IMG/VR virus record: IMGVR_UViG_3300044640_000504
Location: 1-57,897 of that record
From: a virus
Length of the DNA stretch: 57,897 nucleotides
Direction: 5' to 3' (one strand)
Below are positions 25,301 through 34,332 of the stretch, in pieces (position 1 is the first letter of the stretch; the number at the start of each line of letters is the position of its first letter). Below the pieces are notes generated by a model that saw only the letters and a list, made by a program, of their open reading frames with translations, was not told the origin of the DNA and ran no database searches. The position numbers and the translations under genes were made by a program.

Positions 25301-27393
25301 CAGTCTAATACCTTTTTCAACATTTTAATTACCTCTGTGTATTCTATTGATTTAGAACATTCAAATTGTCTTTCAGTACCTTTGTGGTCTGGACACCAAT
25401 TCCAATCCCCAGCGTCCAAACGATAGCGGTTAAAACAACCACTACATTTAGTTTGTGGTGCAGTTATTCTATATGTATCTAATCCAGTTTCTGCAAATCC
25501 TTCGGAGAATCCTGATATTAGTATGGTTGGTGTTTTGGTAGCCCAACTTACCCAACTCAATCCACTACCAATTCCTATGAATGCCTCACTCTTTTGTAGT
25601 TCTTCTATTACATTATCTATCGGTCCGTTTGGTAGTTGAGTAATTCCAGTTGGATGATTATTTCCCATATACCCATCACCCTCTCTACTTAAAAGAACAA
25701 CTTTATATCCTTTATTATTTAACCAATCTACTACCTTTTGCCACCCACCATCGTTGTTCCAATACTTTGATTGAGCAGTTCCGTGTATTGCAATTGCTAT
25801 TTGCTTTTCACGTTTGATTTCTGTGTTTAGTTTTAGTAAAGGTCTTACCTCTTTGTATTCTAATCCCAATATATCGGTTGCCGTTTTTTGTAAAGGATGT
25901 TGTTTGAAATCGGTTGGAACTTTTGCATTATCATATTCTGCGGATGTATCATCTTTATAGAACCAACCTATACGATACATAGCATATAAATTAGGTGCAG
26001 TTTCACCTGGCTCTATAAATTGTAATTGCGGGTATTGTTCTTTAAAAAACTGATTACTAAATGTAGATACAACTACATCACAATTCCATTTCTTACGGAA
26101 CTCTTCTGCTATTGGAAACCAAGCTAATGTATCACCCAATGATTTAGACTCTAATGCAATATAAACTCGCTTACCAGTTGCATCATAATCGTGCTCATAA
26201 ACTAATATATTATCCTTATATACTTCAATTTTCCAATTTACAAAATACTTTTTACCAGCTTTTGCCCAATGGCCATCTTTTAATTTAGTAGTAAATTCTA
26301 AACCATTTGTATCTTTGTTTATAAATTTAACTTCATATTCATCGGTTGTTGGTGATTTTACATCTAAATAAGGACCATCTACAAAATTTACCTCAAATGT
26401 AGGTTTTAATAAATTTGGTCTTTTAATTAAATTATTGTAAATCACTTTTTCTGGTTTTAATTCTTTTACTATATTTTGTAAATTTACTTTTTGATTATCA
26501 CTTATATATGTTGCTATACTATCGTAGTAATTTTCGTAAGTGTGTAGTTTTTTAAGAAAAAGGGGTAATCTATATGATAATGCTTCTTTAACTGCTAATG
26601 GGTTTAGTTCCCACTTTGATGGAAAATAAAATAAATCAGCCCCTTTGTAGAACTTTTCAGTATCACTTTGCTCTCCCCATATTATACAATTATCAGGTTT
26701 GTTTTCCATCAACGGTCCCCAATAGAATTGGAAGTTACCAGCTTGATTTCCTACAAAATGAAACTTTACTTTATAGTTTTCTTCTTCACATAACCTTGCT
26801 AACTCAAATATATCACCCTGATTTTTACCATCTGTAAATAAACCAACGTGAAGAATGTGTTTGTATTCTTTATCAAATCCTACAATTTTCTTTGCTTCAT
26901 CTTTATCACCATCCCAATACTCAATTGGATATTCCCAAATATCACAATCAATGTGAGTAAAGTATTTGGCAAATTTCTTTCTACTCCATTCACTTACTAA
27001 TACGAATTTATCAGCCGTATAAAGTAAATCTTTTGGTTCTGTGTAAGATGAGTGAGTTGTTATTACTATGTTGTAATTTCTACCATTATCAAAAATCTCA
27101 TTTAGATATTGTTTATCTACAAAGGTTTCTGGTATTTCTTGAAAGTGAATAATATGTGGTTGCTCTTTACGGATAATACCAACAACATCACTTTTATGCT
27201 CGCCAATAGTTATTACTTCACATAATTCCTTTATTTTGTTTCTTTGAACTACAAAATCCATAGATACACAATTATACTCTACAACAACTATTTCAAACTC
27301 ATCCTTAAATGTTTGGATTTGCTTTAATAGGTATTGTGGCATACCACCCGTTGAAAGGTGAGGAACTATATATAATAACTTTTTCTTATCCAT
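25300..27393 (-). CDS. GT4-type plus TibC-like heptosyltransferase fusion
   Basis: This 697-residue protein joins two glycosyltransferases. Residues 1-300 are GT4-like: YIVPHLSTGGMPQYLLKQI, THSSY, HVGLFTDGKNQG and NPLAVKEALSYRLP. Residues about 390-697 match the autotransporter O-heptosyltransferase family (TibC type): SKSLGDTLAWFPIAEEF, IAIHGTAQSKYWNNDGGWQ, FIGIGSGLSWVSW. Four Cys (650, 653, 667, 679) stand where that family binds iron, in GDWNWCPDH and RQFECSKS contexts. Known members put heptose on Ser/Thr of secreted adhesins. Here the likely substrate is the phage's own Ser/Thr-rich fibres, by inference. It is the last gene of the operon and overlaps the previous gene by 8 bases. Confidence 0.85.
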   Translation of the reverse strand: MDKKKLLYIVPHLSTGGMPQYLLKQIQTFKDEFEIVVVEYNCVSMDFVVQRNKIKELCEVITIGEHKSDVVGIIRKEQPHIIHFQEIPETFVDKQYLNEIFDNGRNYNIVITTHSSYTEPKDLLYTADKFVLVSEWSRKKFAKYFTHIDCDIWEYPIEYWDGDKDEAKKIVGFDKEYKHILHVGLFTDGKNQGDIFELARLCEEENYKVKFHFVGNQAGNFQFYWGPLMENKPDNCIIWGEQSDTEKFYKGADLFYFPSKWELNPLAVKEALSYRLPLFLKKLHTYENYYDSIATYISDNQKVNLQNIVKELKPEKVIYNNLIKRPNLLKPTFEVNFVDGPYLDVKSPTTDEYEVKFINKDTNGLEFTTKLKDGHWAKAGKKYFVNWKIEVYKDNILVYEHDYDATGKRVYIALESKSLGDTLAWFPIAEEFRKKWNCDVVVSTFSNQFFKEQYPQLQFIEPGETAPNLYAMYRIGWFYKDDTSAEYDNAKVPTDFKQHPLQKTATDILGLEYKEVRPLLKLNTEIKREKQIAIAIHGTAQSKYWNNDGGWQKVVDWLNNKGYKVVLLSREGDGYMGNNHPTGITQLPNGPIDNVIEELQKSEAFIGIGSGLSWVSWATKTPTILISGFSEGFAETGLDTYRITAPQTKCSGCFNRYRLDAGDWNWCPDHKGTERQFECSKSIEYTEVIKMLKKVLD

Positions 27394-28030
27394 TTTGTAA
27401 ATTTCGTATTACCTCATCAAAATATGGTAATTCTACTTGTATTTCATCGTTGTAATCTTTGCTAGTCAAACTCAATTCACCTAATGCTTTTAGATTATCT
27501 ATAATGTATATTGGTCTTTTGTTTTTATCTCTGTTCCACCAATACAATAAATCATCTCCAAAGAATATGCGTAATCTTTCATCTATTTTTATATAGTTTT
27601 CTTTACGAATAAACATCATACAACCAAATCCTAAATACCTACATTCCGCTTCTTTAAATTCAAATACATCTACATTTGTATTAAACTCTGTACCTAAATT
27701 TTTATTCGAATCAAACCCAATTATTCCAAAATCTAAATTGTTTATTGCTTCTAAATTGTGTTTTATTGTTTGAAAGTTTATTTCTATATCATCATTTAAT
27801 AAACAAACAATATTATTTTTAGCAAGTTCAACACCAATATTCCAAGCTTTATTTACAAATAAGTTTTCTTTTGGAATTAAAATTGTTAGTTCTGGGTCTA
27901 AATAGCAACCATGTGAATTATCAATTAAAATAAATTCAGCATTTGGAATGTTTGCTCGTTTGTAATCATCAATGATATTACATAATCGTTTTGCATCTTT
28001 CCACATTGTGGGTACTATAAAACTTATCAT
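27386..28030 (-). CDS. GT2-family glycosyltransferase
   Basis: This 214-residue GT-A fold enzyme has the family N-terminus (MISFIVPTMWKDAKRL), an FVNKAWNIGVELAKNNIVCL helix-strand and the LNDDIEIN motif where the acidic pair binds metal and sugar nucleotide. YLGFGCMMFIRKENY and FFGDDLLYWWN supply the acceptor-side and catalytic acidic residues. There is no membrane segment, so it is soluble. It overlaps both neighbours by a few bases (ATGA-type at 28027-28030), indicating translational coupling in the operon. Donor and acceptor cannot be read from the sequence. Confidence 0.8.
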   Translation of the reverse strand: MISFIVPTMWKDAKRLCNIIDDYKRANIPNAEFILIDNSHGCYLDPELTILIPKENLFVNKAWNIGVELAKNNIVCLLNDDIEINFQTIKHNLEAINNLDFGIIGFDSNKNLGTEFNTNVDVFEFKEAECRYLGFGCMMFIRKENYIKIDERLRIFFGDDLLYWWNRDKNKRPIYIIDNLKALGELSLTSKDYNDEIQVELPYFDEVIRNLQNG

Positions 28031-29850
28031 ATTTTAAATGTTTTGTTTGCGTTATTCTCATCTGCACCAATTCTTGATACAACATCTATTGGATTATTTG
28101 GATTTTCTTTATAGCAATAATCATCCAATCCCAATTCTTCAAATCGTTTAGCAATTCTTTCGTTGTAGTGATACATAATGGTTCTTACTCTTCTTTGAAT
28201 ATCTGCTCTACTTAAATCATGTGTATTTCTACCAGTTGTATTATTATAGATAAACTGAATATAACACATTCTAGGTATTCGCATCATTAGTGTTCCCAAA
28301 AATGTTCTTACTAATAATTCATAATCATCTGCAATTGCTAAATCTCTGTTATGTCCACCAATTTGGAAATAGATTTCTCTTCTCCAAGCTCTAATATGAT
28401 TTGGAACACCCACAATATGACGAATTGTTTTTGGATTTATGTTTGGTGCAATGCAAGAATCAAATTTCATCCCACCTACATTAACACTTTCATATTTACC
28501 ATAACCAAATGCAAACCCATCAGGATAGTGTAGTGAAGTCCAATTCTCATCACATTCAGCATTATCGGTATAAAAGAAACCAATTTCCGGGTGAGTTTGT
28601 GATGCGGAAAAAAGATAATCAGTACAATCAGTAGTAAGGTAGTCATCGTGGTCTAATTCTGCTAATAAATATCCTCTACATAAACTTGCGGCTCTATATT
28701 TACTTTCACCAATTATACCGCCACTCTTTTCTCTAAAATCATATACCTTAACTCTTGCATCGTTTTTAGCAATTTCTTCTGCAATTTTAAGTGTTTTACC
28801 ACCATCCGTTGAATCATTCACCAATACCCATTCCCAATTAGTATAAGTTTGGTTTTGTAAAGATTGATATGTTTTTAATAATTTTTCACCAGTATTATAT
28901 ATTGGAGTAAAATACGAAATCAATTGTGAAACATCGTTTTTTAAAATGTTTTCCATAGCACAATGATATGCATACTCACCGGTATTTCCATCAATGGCAG
29001 GAATAGTAATCCATTTATTACGAATTTGTAAGGGTTGATTTGCCAAATTAGGAAAATTTCTCCAATCGTCTGAAATGGTTACAATAGAATCTGGCTTTAA
29101 CGATGCAATTGTTTTTTCAATATCTACATCATTTTGCAATTGTAATGTAATTAAACTATCATCTTCGTAATCACCTATTTTGTACGATTTTAGTTGTACT
29201 TGTTCTCCTTTATTTATAAGTAAAACTTTTGGAACTTTTGCAGTTGGTGTAGTTTCTAACTGATTGTAATAAGAAAGTTCTTTTGGAATGTAACTAAACC
29301 ATTGTGGATTTTCTGCATAGATTTTATCTATTAAAATACCATCACCCGCGTAATCTCCTGTGAAACTATACTCATTAAATACACTATGGTGAAAAATTAG
29401 TTGGGCAATATCCACACCCTGATATTTCATATTTTCAGGTTTAGCTTCTCTTACATCTAAACCAGTAAAATCTTTACCATATACACTTTGATTTACTACA
29501 AATATTTTTTGTGTATTATTACTTGTTTCGATTGCTTTTACAACCTCTATAAAAAAATGGGGATGAACTATATTATCATCATCCACTACTACCACAAAAC
29601 CATCATCAAATGTTTTTGCTAAATCACTTATTTGTGGATATAAATAATCCGTACCATTGCCAGTTACAAAATGTAGTTGGATTTTTGGATTATTTAATCT
29701 AGCTAATAGTTCAGCTGATATATCTTTTAATCTTGTAGTATCAAATAAAATATGCCATTTAACATCTCCGTTATAATTATCAAATATAGATACTCTTACT
29801 TTATCTAAATTATTTACTCTACTGCAACGTGTTATTATGTTAAATTTCAT
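28027..29850 (-). CDS. Two-domain glycosyltransferase (two GT-A-like halves)
   Basis: This is a 607-residue protein. The N-terminal half (about 1-230) is GT-A-like with FDDGFVVVVDDDNIVHPHFF, where DDD is a metal-binding candidate, and SFTGDYAGDGILIDK. The C-terminal half (about 305-600) is a clear GT2 domain: YFTPIYNTGEKLLKTYQSLQ, NWEWVLVNDSTDGG, LLAELDHDDYLT and a late IADDYELLVRT that may hold the catalytic base. Two transferase domains in one chain suggest successive sugar additions. It shares one base with the next gene upstream. No signal or membrane segment is seen. Confidence 0.8.
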   Translation of the reverse strand: MKFNIITRCSRVNNLDKVRVSIFDNYNGDVKWHILFDTTRLKDISAELLARLNNPKIQLHFVTGNGTDYLYPQISDLAKTFDDGFVVVVDDDNIVHPHFFIEVVKAIETSNNTQKIFVVNQSVYGKDFTGLDVREAKPENMKYQGVDIAQLIFHHSVFNEYSFTGDYAGDGILIDKIYAENPQWFSYIPKELSYYNQLETTPTAKVPKVLLINKGEQVQLKSYKIGDYEDDSLITLQLQNDVDIEKTIASLKPDSIVTISDDWRNFPNLANQPLQIRNKWITIPAIDGNTGEYAYHCAMENILKNDVSQLISYFTPIYNTGEKLLKTYQSLQNQTYTNWEWVLVNDSTDGGKTLKIAEEIAKNDARVKVYDFREKSGGIIGESKYRAASLCRGYLLAELDHDDYLTTDCTDYLFSASQTHPEIGFFYTDNAECDENWTSLHYPDGFAFGYGKYESVNVGGMKFDSCIAPNINPKTIRHIVGVPNHIRAWRREIYFQIGGHNRDLAIADDYELLVRTFLGTLMMRIPRMCYIQFIYNNTTGRNTHDLSRADIQRRVRTIMYHYNERIAKRFEELGLDDYCYKENPNNPIDVVSRIGADENNANKTFKI

Positions 29851-30764
29851 TATCTTAAACTAGCTTCAAATCTGGAATTATGTTCTTCTAAATCTTTAAA
29901 ATCTTTTGTACTATCACAAAACTTACAAAAGGCTTCTCTTGGAAAAGTAAATCCATATTTACAATTTATAGCACAATTTGTTTCGTATCCACACCCGCGT
30001 ATATCTTCAACTACTTTATCAAAATTATCATCATAATGCCAATGGTCACAATGTACCATAATACCATTTTTTAACCAAGCTGATTTTAGTTGCTTACCCA
30101 ATGCTTCTGCTTGTATTTCAGCTTGTCCCCATTGTGTAGATGTTTTTAATTCTGTTGGATTTCCGCTTTCATCGTAAAATTCCTTTAATGGTAATATACC
30201 CAAATTGTAGTATGCTGAATTTTTTCGTATATGCGGATTATTGGTATAATCTCTTTCTTTTAAGAATACAAACTCATCGGTTACACTTTCTACATTTCTA
30301 TCAACAACCCAATATGCAAATCCAAATTGCCTGTTATCAATATCATGTTGATATTTTCGTAATTGTATTTGTTCAATACCGTTGGCTTCCATCATTTCTA
30401 ATGAACGATTTAACCACTCACTATCAAAACCAGCAATATTTTTGGGTAAAGTAATCCAATCTCCTTCTAAAAAAAGAGTATATTTGTAATCTCTACAATA
30501 ATGATTTAATCTATTTATACCAGCACCAACTCCCATATTGATATTGGATTGAATTGGAATAATATCTACCTTATCTTTCCATTTAGTACGAAGAGTATCA
30601 CATACATCAAATATGATTTCACTTTCACCATTTATAAAAATAAACCATTTTACAAACGGAATATTCGTATTTTCTAAAAATGTATTTATTGTAAGTTCTA
30701 ACTGCGTATCACGTTTTACACCGTTATGAGTTAAAGTTACTATACAAAAATGTAGTTTATTCAT
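29850..30764 (-). CDS. Glycosyltransferase-like protein with Cys-rich tail
   Basis: I start at the ATG at 30764 (MNKLHFCIVTLTHNG), directly after the upstream stop; an earlier ATG at 30785 would overlap that gene by 20 bases. The 304-residue protein looks like a GT2-type GT-A fold: IVTLTHNGVKRDT, NINMGVGAGINRL and TLFLEGDWITLP, where EGDW replaces the usual DxD. A HCDHWHYDDNFD segment and a C-terminal cluster of five Cys (CGYETNCAINC, FCKFC) may bind a metal. It shares its final base with the next gene. Function as a glycosyltransferase is likely but less certain than for its neighbours. Confidence 0.7.
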   Translation of the reverse strand: MNKLHFCIVTLTHNGVKRDTQLELTINTFLENTNIPFVKWFIFINGESEIIFDVCDTLRTKWKDKVDIIPIQSNINMGVGAGINRLNHYCRDYKYTLFLEGDWITLPKNIAGFDSEWLNRSLEMMEANGIEQIQLRKYQHDIDNRQFGFAYWVVDRNVESVTDEFVFLKERDYTNNPHIRKNSAYYNLGILPLKEFYDESGNPTELKTSTQWGQAEIQAEALGKQLKSAWLKNGIMVHCDHWHYDDNFDKVVEDIRGCGYETNCAINCKYGFTFPREAFCKFCDSTKDFKDLEEHNSRFEASLR

Positions 30765-30765
30765 A

Positions 30766-31350
30766 TTATTTATAAGGAGAACCACCTACCCAAAGTACTA
30801 AACTTTTACGAGTTCCTTTTGTTACAGGTGTTACTCTATGTAATAAAAATGATGGGAATAAAACTGCTACTCCTTTTTGTTTTGGCATTGTTTGAAAATC
30901 ACCATCGGACCACATTTCTAAATCACCACCTTCATACTCATTTGGGTCTGATAATTGAATTGTAATACTTATTTTTCTATGGTTTATTGAACCTGGTCCA
31001 ATATCCGTGTGCCAACCATAGTGCCCACCACCCTCATAATATTCAGTATATTGTATTGAATCTATAATAGAATGCAAGTTAAATTTCCATATTGCATTAT
31101 TTGCTTCTATTGATAAATCACGTATTCTATCATATACCCAAGCAGATTGACCATCATGATGCATCCATTTTATTTTGGATTTTCTATATTCAGTCTCATC
31201 ACCTGCAATTGTACTTGCAGTTTCAAAACTATAACATTTTTGTAAATTATGTATCCATTCTAATTCCTGCGAATTAAATGCAGAATCAAATGAATAATAA
31301 TTGGTTTGGTCTATTGTATTATCAATACCATATATTGGATATGATTCCAT
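30766..31350 (-). CDS. 2-oxoglutarate/Fe(II) oxygenase, PiuC/prolyl-hydroxylase type (copy 1)
   Basis: This 194-residue protein has the complete dioxygenase set: HTD at 114-116 and His 171 for iron, and Arg 181 for 2-oxoglutarate, in GWHTDIGPGSINHRK and LLHRVTPVTKGTRKSLVLW. The SDPNEYEGGDLEMW strand is typical of PKHD-type (PiuC/YbiX) and prolyl 4-hydroxylase-like enzymes. It is a paralogue of the next gene upstream, which lies five bases away. Hydroxylation of a protein residue is a reasonable guess, and Pro-rich collagen-like fibres are encoded nearby. Other substrates such as lipids or nucleotides are not excluded. Confidence 0.85.
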   Translation of the reverse strand: MESYPIYGIDNTIDQTNYYSFDSAFNSQELEWIHNLQKCYSFETASTIAGDETEYRKSKIKWMHHDGQSAWVYDRIRDLSIEANNAIWKFNLHSIIDSIQYTEYYEGGGHYGWHTDIGPGSINHRKISITIQLSDPNEYEGGDLEMWSDGDFQTMPKQKGVAVLFPSFLLHRVTPVTKGTRKSLVLWVGGSPYK

Positions 31351-31355
31351 ATTTT

Positions 31356-31976
31356 TTATTTAAAAGTGTTTCCACCAACCCACAATACTAAACTTTTACG
31401 AACTCCTTTAGTTACAGGTGTTATTCTGTGCATTAAATAACTTGGAAACATCACTACTGCTCCTTTTTGTTTTGGTGCTTTAATTGGTTCTTTACCACCT
31501 GCCCATATTTCTAAATCACCACCCTCGTAATCATCAGGGTCAGATAATTGAACTGTAATACTTATTTTACGATGATTTAGTGGGGCTGGTCCTACATCCA
31601 AATGCCAATCATACCCACCTCCTTCTTCACCATTATATTCCGTATATTGAATAGCATCTTTTACACATGATAAATCAAATTTCCAATAGTTAAAGTTTGC
31701 TTCTAATGCTTGTTGCATTAATTTATAATAAAGCCATTCGGTTTTATCTGCTTCAGGTGCCATCCATTTAATATTAGATTTTCTAATTGGATTTTCTTCT
31801 TTTTTACTATCATTAAATTCAATTTCACTTTGTGTAAGTGCTTCTTGAAAATCATATAATTTTGAAATGCGTAATACATTACGAATTTCTACATTACTAA
31901 AACCTTTTTCAAACCAATAATAATCTATTTGATTTAATTGATTGTTTTGTGGAAAAACTGGATAAAATTCTAACAT
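31356..31976 (-). CDS. 2-oxoglutarate/Fe(II) oxygenase, PiuC/prolyl-hydroxylase type (copy 2)
   Basis: This 206-residue paralogue of the downstream gene keeps all active-site residues: HLD at 125-127, His 183 and Arg 193, in YDWHLDVGPAPLNHRK and LMHRITPVTKGVRKSLVLW. Relative to copy 1 it has an insertion of acidic residues near 52-65. The two share the KWM...W.Y start of the fold and the I[D/K][S/D][A/S]IQYTEY segment. Having two divergent copies suggests two substrates or two positions. It follows the sulfotransferase gene by six bases in the same operon. Confidence 0.85.
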   Translation of the reverse strand: MLEFYPVFPQNNQLNQIDYYWFEKGFSNVEIRNVLRISKLYDFQEALTQSEIEFNDSKKEENPIRKSNIKWMAPEADKTEWLYYKLMQQALEANFNYWKFDLSCVKDAIQYTEYNGEEGGGYDWHLDVGPAPLNHRKISITVQLSDPDDYEGGDLEIWAGGKEPIKAPKQKGAVVMFPSYLMHRITPVTKGVRKSLVLWVGGNTFK

Positions 31977-31982
31977 AATTTA

Positions 31983-32804
31983 TTATTTTGAGTAATTGAA
32001 ATATTTATAAAACCATTGATATTTTTCATATATATAATTTGATGCATGTTCACCAATAACATCAATATAATCTTCTCTAGGTGGGGTAAAGTTTTTTCTT
32101 ATTGTATGGTCCGCATATGGTCCATATACTTGGTCATTTTCGTGTGTAATTTGTTCAATATTATTAAAATCATGTTCATAGTAAGGTAGTTCTAAATATT
32201 CATATAATTCTTCCATTGCTTCTGTTGGAAATTTACAGAAATCTTCAAACTTTATAAAATGAATATGTTTATCATTTCCATCTATAATACATTGCCATAA
32301 ATTTTCCAATGGCAAATCAAGCATTGGCTTTTGTGCCATATCATCAATTCTAGTAATAACAGAATTTCCTTTGGGGAATTTATAATCAGTTACATTAAAA
32401 TCCTTTAATGGGTTTGCTCTATATTTTTTTTCCATAGATGAAAATATACTACGCAAATCCCTAACCATAACTACTATTTTTGGATTTGGGTCATAGGCAT
32501 TAACAAAATTATATTCACCATGCCAACCTCTAAACTTATCTATTGCATATGGTTTATCTGTTAAACCGCTATAATACCCATTTATTCCATTCTTTAAAAA
32601 AGAACTGAATCCTGGTAATAATTCATCTTGATTTTGAGCTTGAAAGAGTATGTGATTTGTAAATAAATTTCTACATTCCAACATCATAGTAAACATACCA
32701 GATGTTGGAGATGGAAATATATCAGGATTTTGTCCCAACACATTTTGCAATAAAGTAGAACCACTTCTTGGAAAAGAAGCATTATAAAAAACTCTTTTTA
32801 TCAT
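31983..32804 (-). CDS. PAPS-dependent sulfotransferase
   Basis: This 273-residue protein has both PAPS-binding signatures: the 5' phosphosulfate loop SFPRSGSTLLQNVLGQNP (about 10-27) and the 3' phosphate motif VVMVRDLRSIFSSM (about 111-124, with Arg 115 and Ser 119). The layout resembles tyrosylprotein and polysaccharide sulfotransferases. It transfers sulfate from PAPS to a hydroxyl of protein or sugar. It is the first gene of the seven-gene modification operon and has a variant late-promoter motif just upstream. The acceptor is unknown; glycosylated or hydroxylated phage fibres are the suggested target. Confidence 0.85.
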   Translation of the reverse strand: MIKRVFYNASFPRSGSTLLQNVLGQNPDIFPSPTSGMFTMMLECRNLFTNHILFQAQNQDELLPGFSSFLKNGINGYYSGLTDKPYAIDKFRGWHGEYNFVNAYDPNPKIVVMVRDLRSIFSSMEKKYRANPLKDFNVTDYKFPKGNSVITRIDDMAQKPMLDLPLENLWQCIIDGNDKHIHFIKFEDFCKFPTEAMEELYEYLELPYYEHDFNNIEQITHENDQVYGPYADHTIRKNFTPPREDYIDVIGEHASNYIYEKYQWFYKYFNYSK

Positions 32805-32825
32805 TATAACTTTGATATATTATCT

Positions 32826-32835
32826 TACAAATATA
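32826..32835 (-). promoter_or_regulatory. Variant late-promoter-like motif before the modification operon
   Basis: TATATTTGTA on the coding strand, one mismatch from the consensus, about 21 bases upstream of the sulfotransferase ATG. TATATTTG also fits the Bacteroidota -7 pattern TAnnTTTG. Confidence 0.5.
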
Positions 32836-32864
32836 CCACTTTTTTATTTAATAACCAAATTATT

Positions 32865-33341
32865 TTATGGATTGTTTTCTTCCGTTGGATTTAAACTTTC
32901 ATCAATTGGTGGATATTCACCTGGCTCTTCATATATCCATTTACGTCTTTTTTCGGCCCATATCCAATAATCATGTCCACCAACAGGTACTTCTGGTTTT
33001 GCATATTCGGGTTTTAATTCCCACTTAAATGTTGTTCTGTTTAATATCCAAGCTGGTTCGGTTGAGCCTTCAATAACCTCTTCTGGAGTAGCCATTCTTG
33101 GTTCTTTTGCATAAAACGCATCTGCTTCCGCATCATAGTAACCACCAATGGTTGCAAAGTTATATCGTAATGGTGCTTTGTATGAACCACTTTCTGGAGT
33201 AAAATATTGACCACCAAATGTATTATACGATGTCTGTATCCATAAAGAAGGTTCTCCATGTCTTCCAGAATCAATATCAGCTTGTTCTGCTCTAATTACA
33301 TCTACTACTATACCGTCTTCTACTTTTGCAAAATGTCCCAT
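32865..33341 (-). CDS. Conserved phage virion-associated protein
   Basis: This 158-residue protein matches a small family I recall from T4-like marine phages: MGHFAKVEDGIVVDVIRAEQ at the start, SLWIQTSYNTFGGQYFTPES, PLRYNFATIGGYYDAEADAF, then short Trp-containing strands such as AWILNRTTFKWE and a Pro-rich end. It has no catalytic motif. In other phages such genes lie among tail-fibre genes, as here, between the adhesin and the sulfotransferase. A structural or accessory tail role is likely but unproven. Confidence 0.7.
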   Translation of the reverse strand: MGHFAKVEDGIVVDVIRAEQADIDSGRHGEPSLWIQTSYNTFGGQYFTPESGSYKAPLRYNFATIGGYYDAEADAFYAKEPRMATPEEVIEGSTEPAWILNRTTFKWELKPEYAKPEVPVGGHDYWIWAEKRRKWIYEEPGEYPPIDESLNPTEENNP

Positions 33342-33365
33342 ATTATATTTTTACTTTTAATTTTA

Positions 33366-34313
33366 TTATGTCCATCTAATAACAACTTTTCCATGACCAC
33401 CATTTGCGGCACGTCTATCACCGGGTGTATTTGCCCATTTATTAACTGCCCCACCACCGGCTCCTCCGCCGCGGCCACCTTCACCATCTGATGCATTCTT
33501 TCCACCTGGATTATTTCCAGTACATCCTTGACCACCTCCACCATTTCCACCATATCCGGAGGCTCCATTATTATAGCCCGAACCTCCACCTCCTCCACCG
33601 GCTTGGTATCCAGTTGGACCTCCGTATGGGAAATATGAACCACCATTTCCACCTGGTCCTCCACCATCACCTTGTCTACCGTTACCAGAACTACCACGTC
33701 CTCCACCACCGCCTGAACCAGAGCCACCCCCGCCACCTGGCCCACCGGGGTTTCCTTGTGTTCCATTACCAGCTGCTCCACCATAGTTACCACGAGAACC
33801 TCCGCCACCTGAACCACCTTGTCCAGCTGCTCCCCAACCCCAAGTACCACCGCCACCACCAGTAGCTCCTACGTTTCCAATTGCCGAACCACCACCGTTT
33901 CCAGCAGTTCCATCTACACCACCACCTCCGCCACCAACGGTTACACTAACAGGTGATGCTATATAATAATTAGTTTCAACTACACCACCAGCTCCACCGC
34001 CTCCGCCTGTATTTGCATCATTTCCTCCGCCGCCGCCGCCACCAGCAATTACTAATGTACCAAAGGCCTTTCCACCACCAGTTAAAAATGTACCAGGTGA
34101 GTTCCACTCTGCAAAGTTATGTCCACCAGAGTTAAATGTATATGCACCTTGTGCGTTAGCAAAGAATGCTGAATATCCGTGAAATTCACTCATAGAGTCT
34201 GGAGAAGACCTTCCAATAGCAGCTGATAATGTTCGTAGTGAACTATTACTATTACTTCTAGATAACTCTGCGTTTATCTGTGAAATTGATATTGTTCCCG
34301 ATGGTAATGCCAT
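33366..34313 (-). CDS. Poly-glycine tail adhesin
   Basis: This 315-residue protein begins with the tail-protein module MALPSGTISISQINAELSRS, a SMSEFHGYSAFF segment and a short beta domain (YTFNSGGHNFAEW). From about residue 85 it is dominated by glycine runs separated by short loops (GGGGGGGND, GGGGGAGGVVETNYY, TVGGGGGGVDG), ending HGKVVIRW. Sandwiches of polyglycine II helices with variable tip loops form the receptor-binding adhesin of phage S16 (gp38), so this is probably a receptor-recognition protein. Eukaryotic-type glycine-rich domains are an alternative. A late-promoter motif lies 20 bases upstream. Confidence 0.75.
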   Translation of the reverse strand: MALPSGTISISQINAELSRSNSNSSLRTLSAAIGRSSPDSMSEFHGYSAFFANAQGAYTFNSGGHNFAEWNSPGTFLTGGGKAFGTLVIAGGGGGGGNDANTGGGGGAGGVVETNYYIASPVSVTVGGGGGGVDGTAGNGGGSAIGNVGATGGGGGTWGWGAAGQGGSGGGGSRGNYGGAAGNGTQGNPGGPGGGGGSGSGGGGGRGSSGNGRQGDGGGPGGNGGSYFPYGGPTGYQAGGGGGGSGYNNGASGYGGNGGGGQGCTGNNPGGKNASDGEGGRGGGAGGGAVNKWANTPGDRRAANGGHGKVVIRWT

Positions 34314-34332
34314 ATTATATTACTTTATTTAA

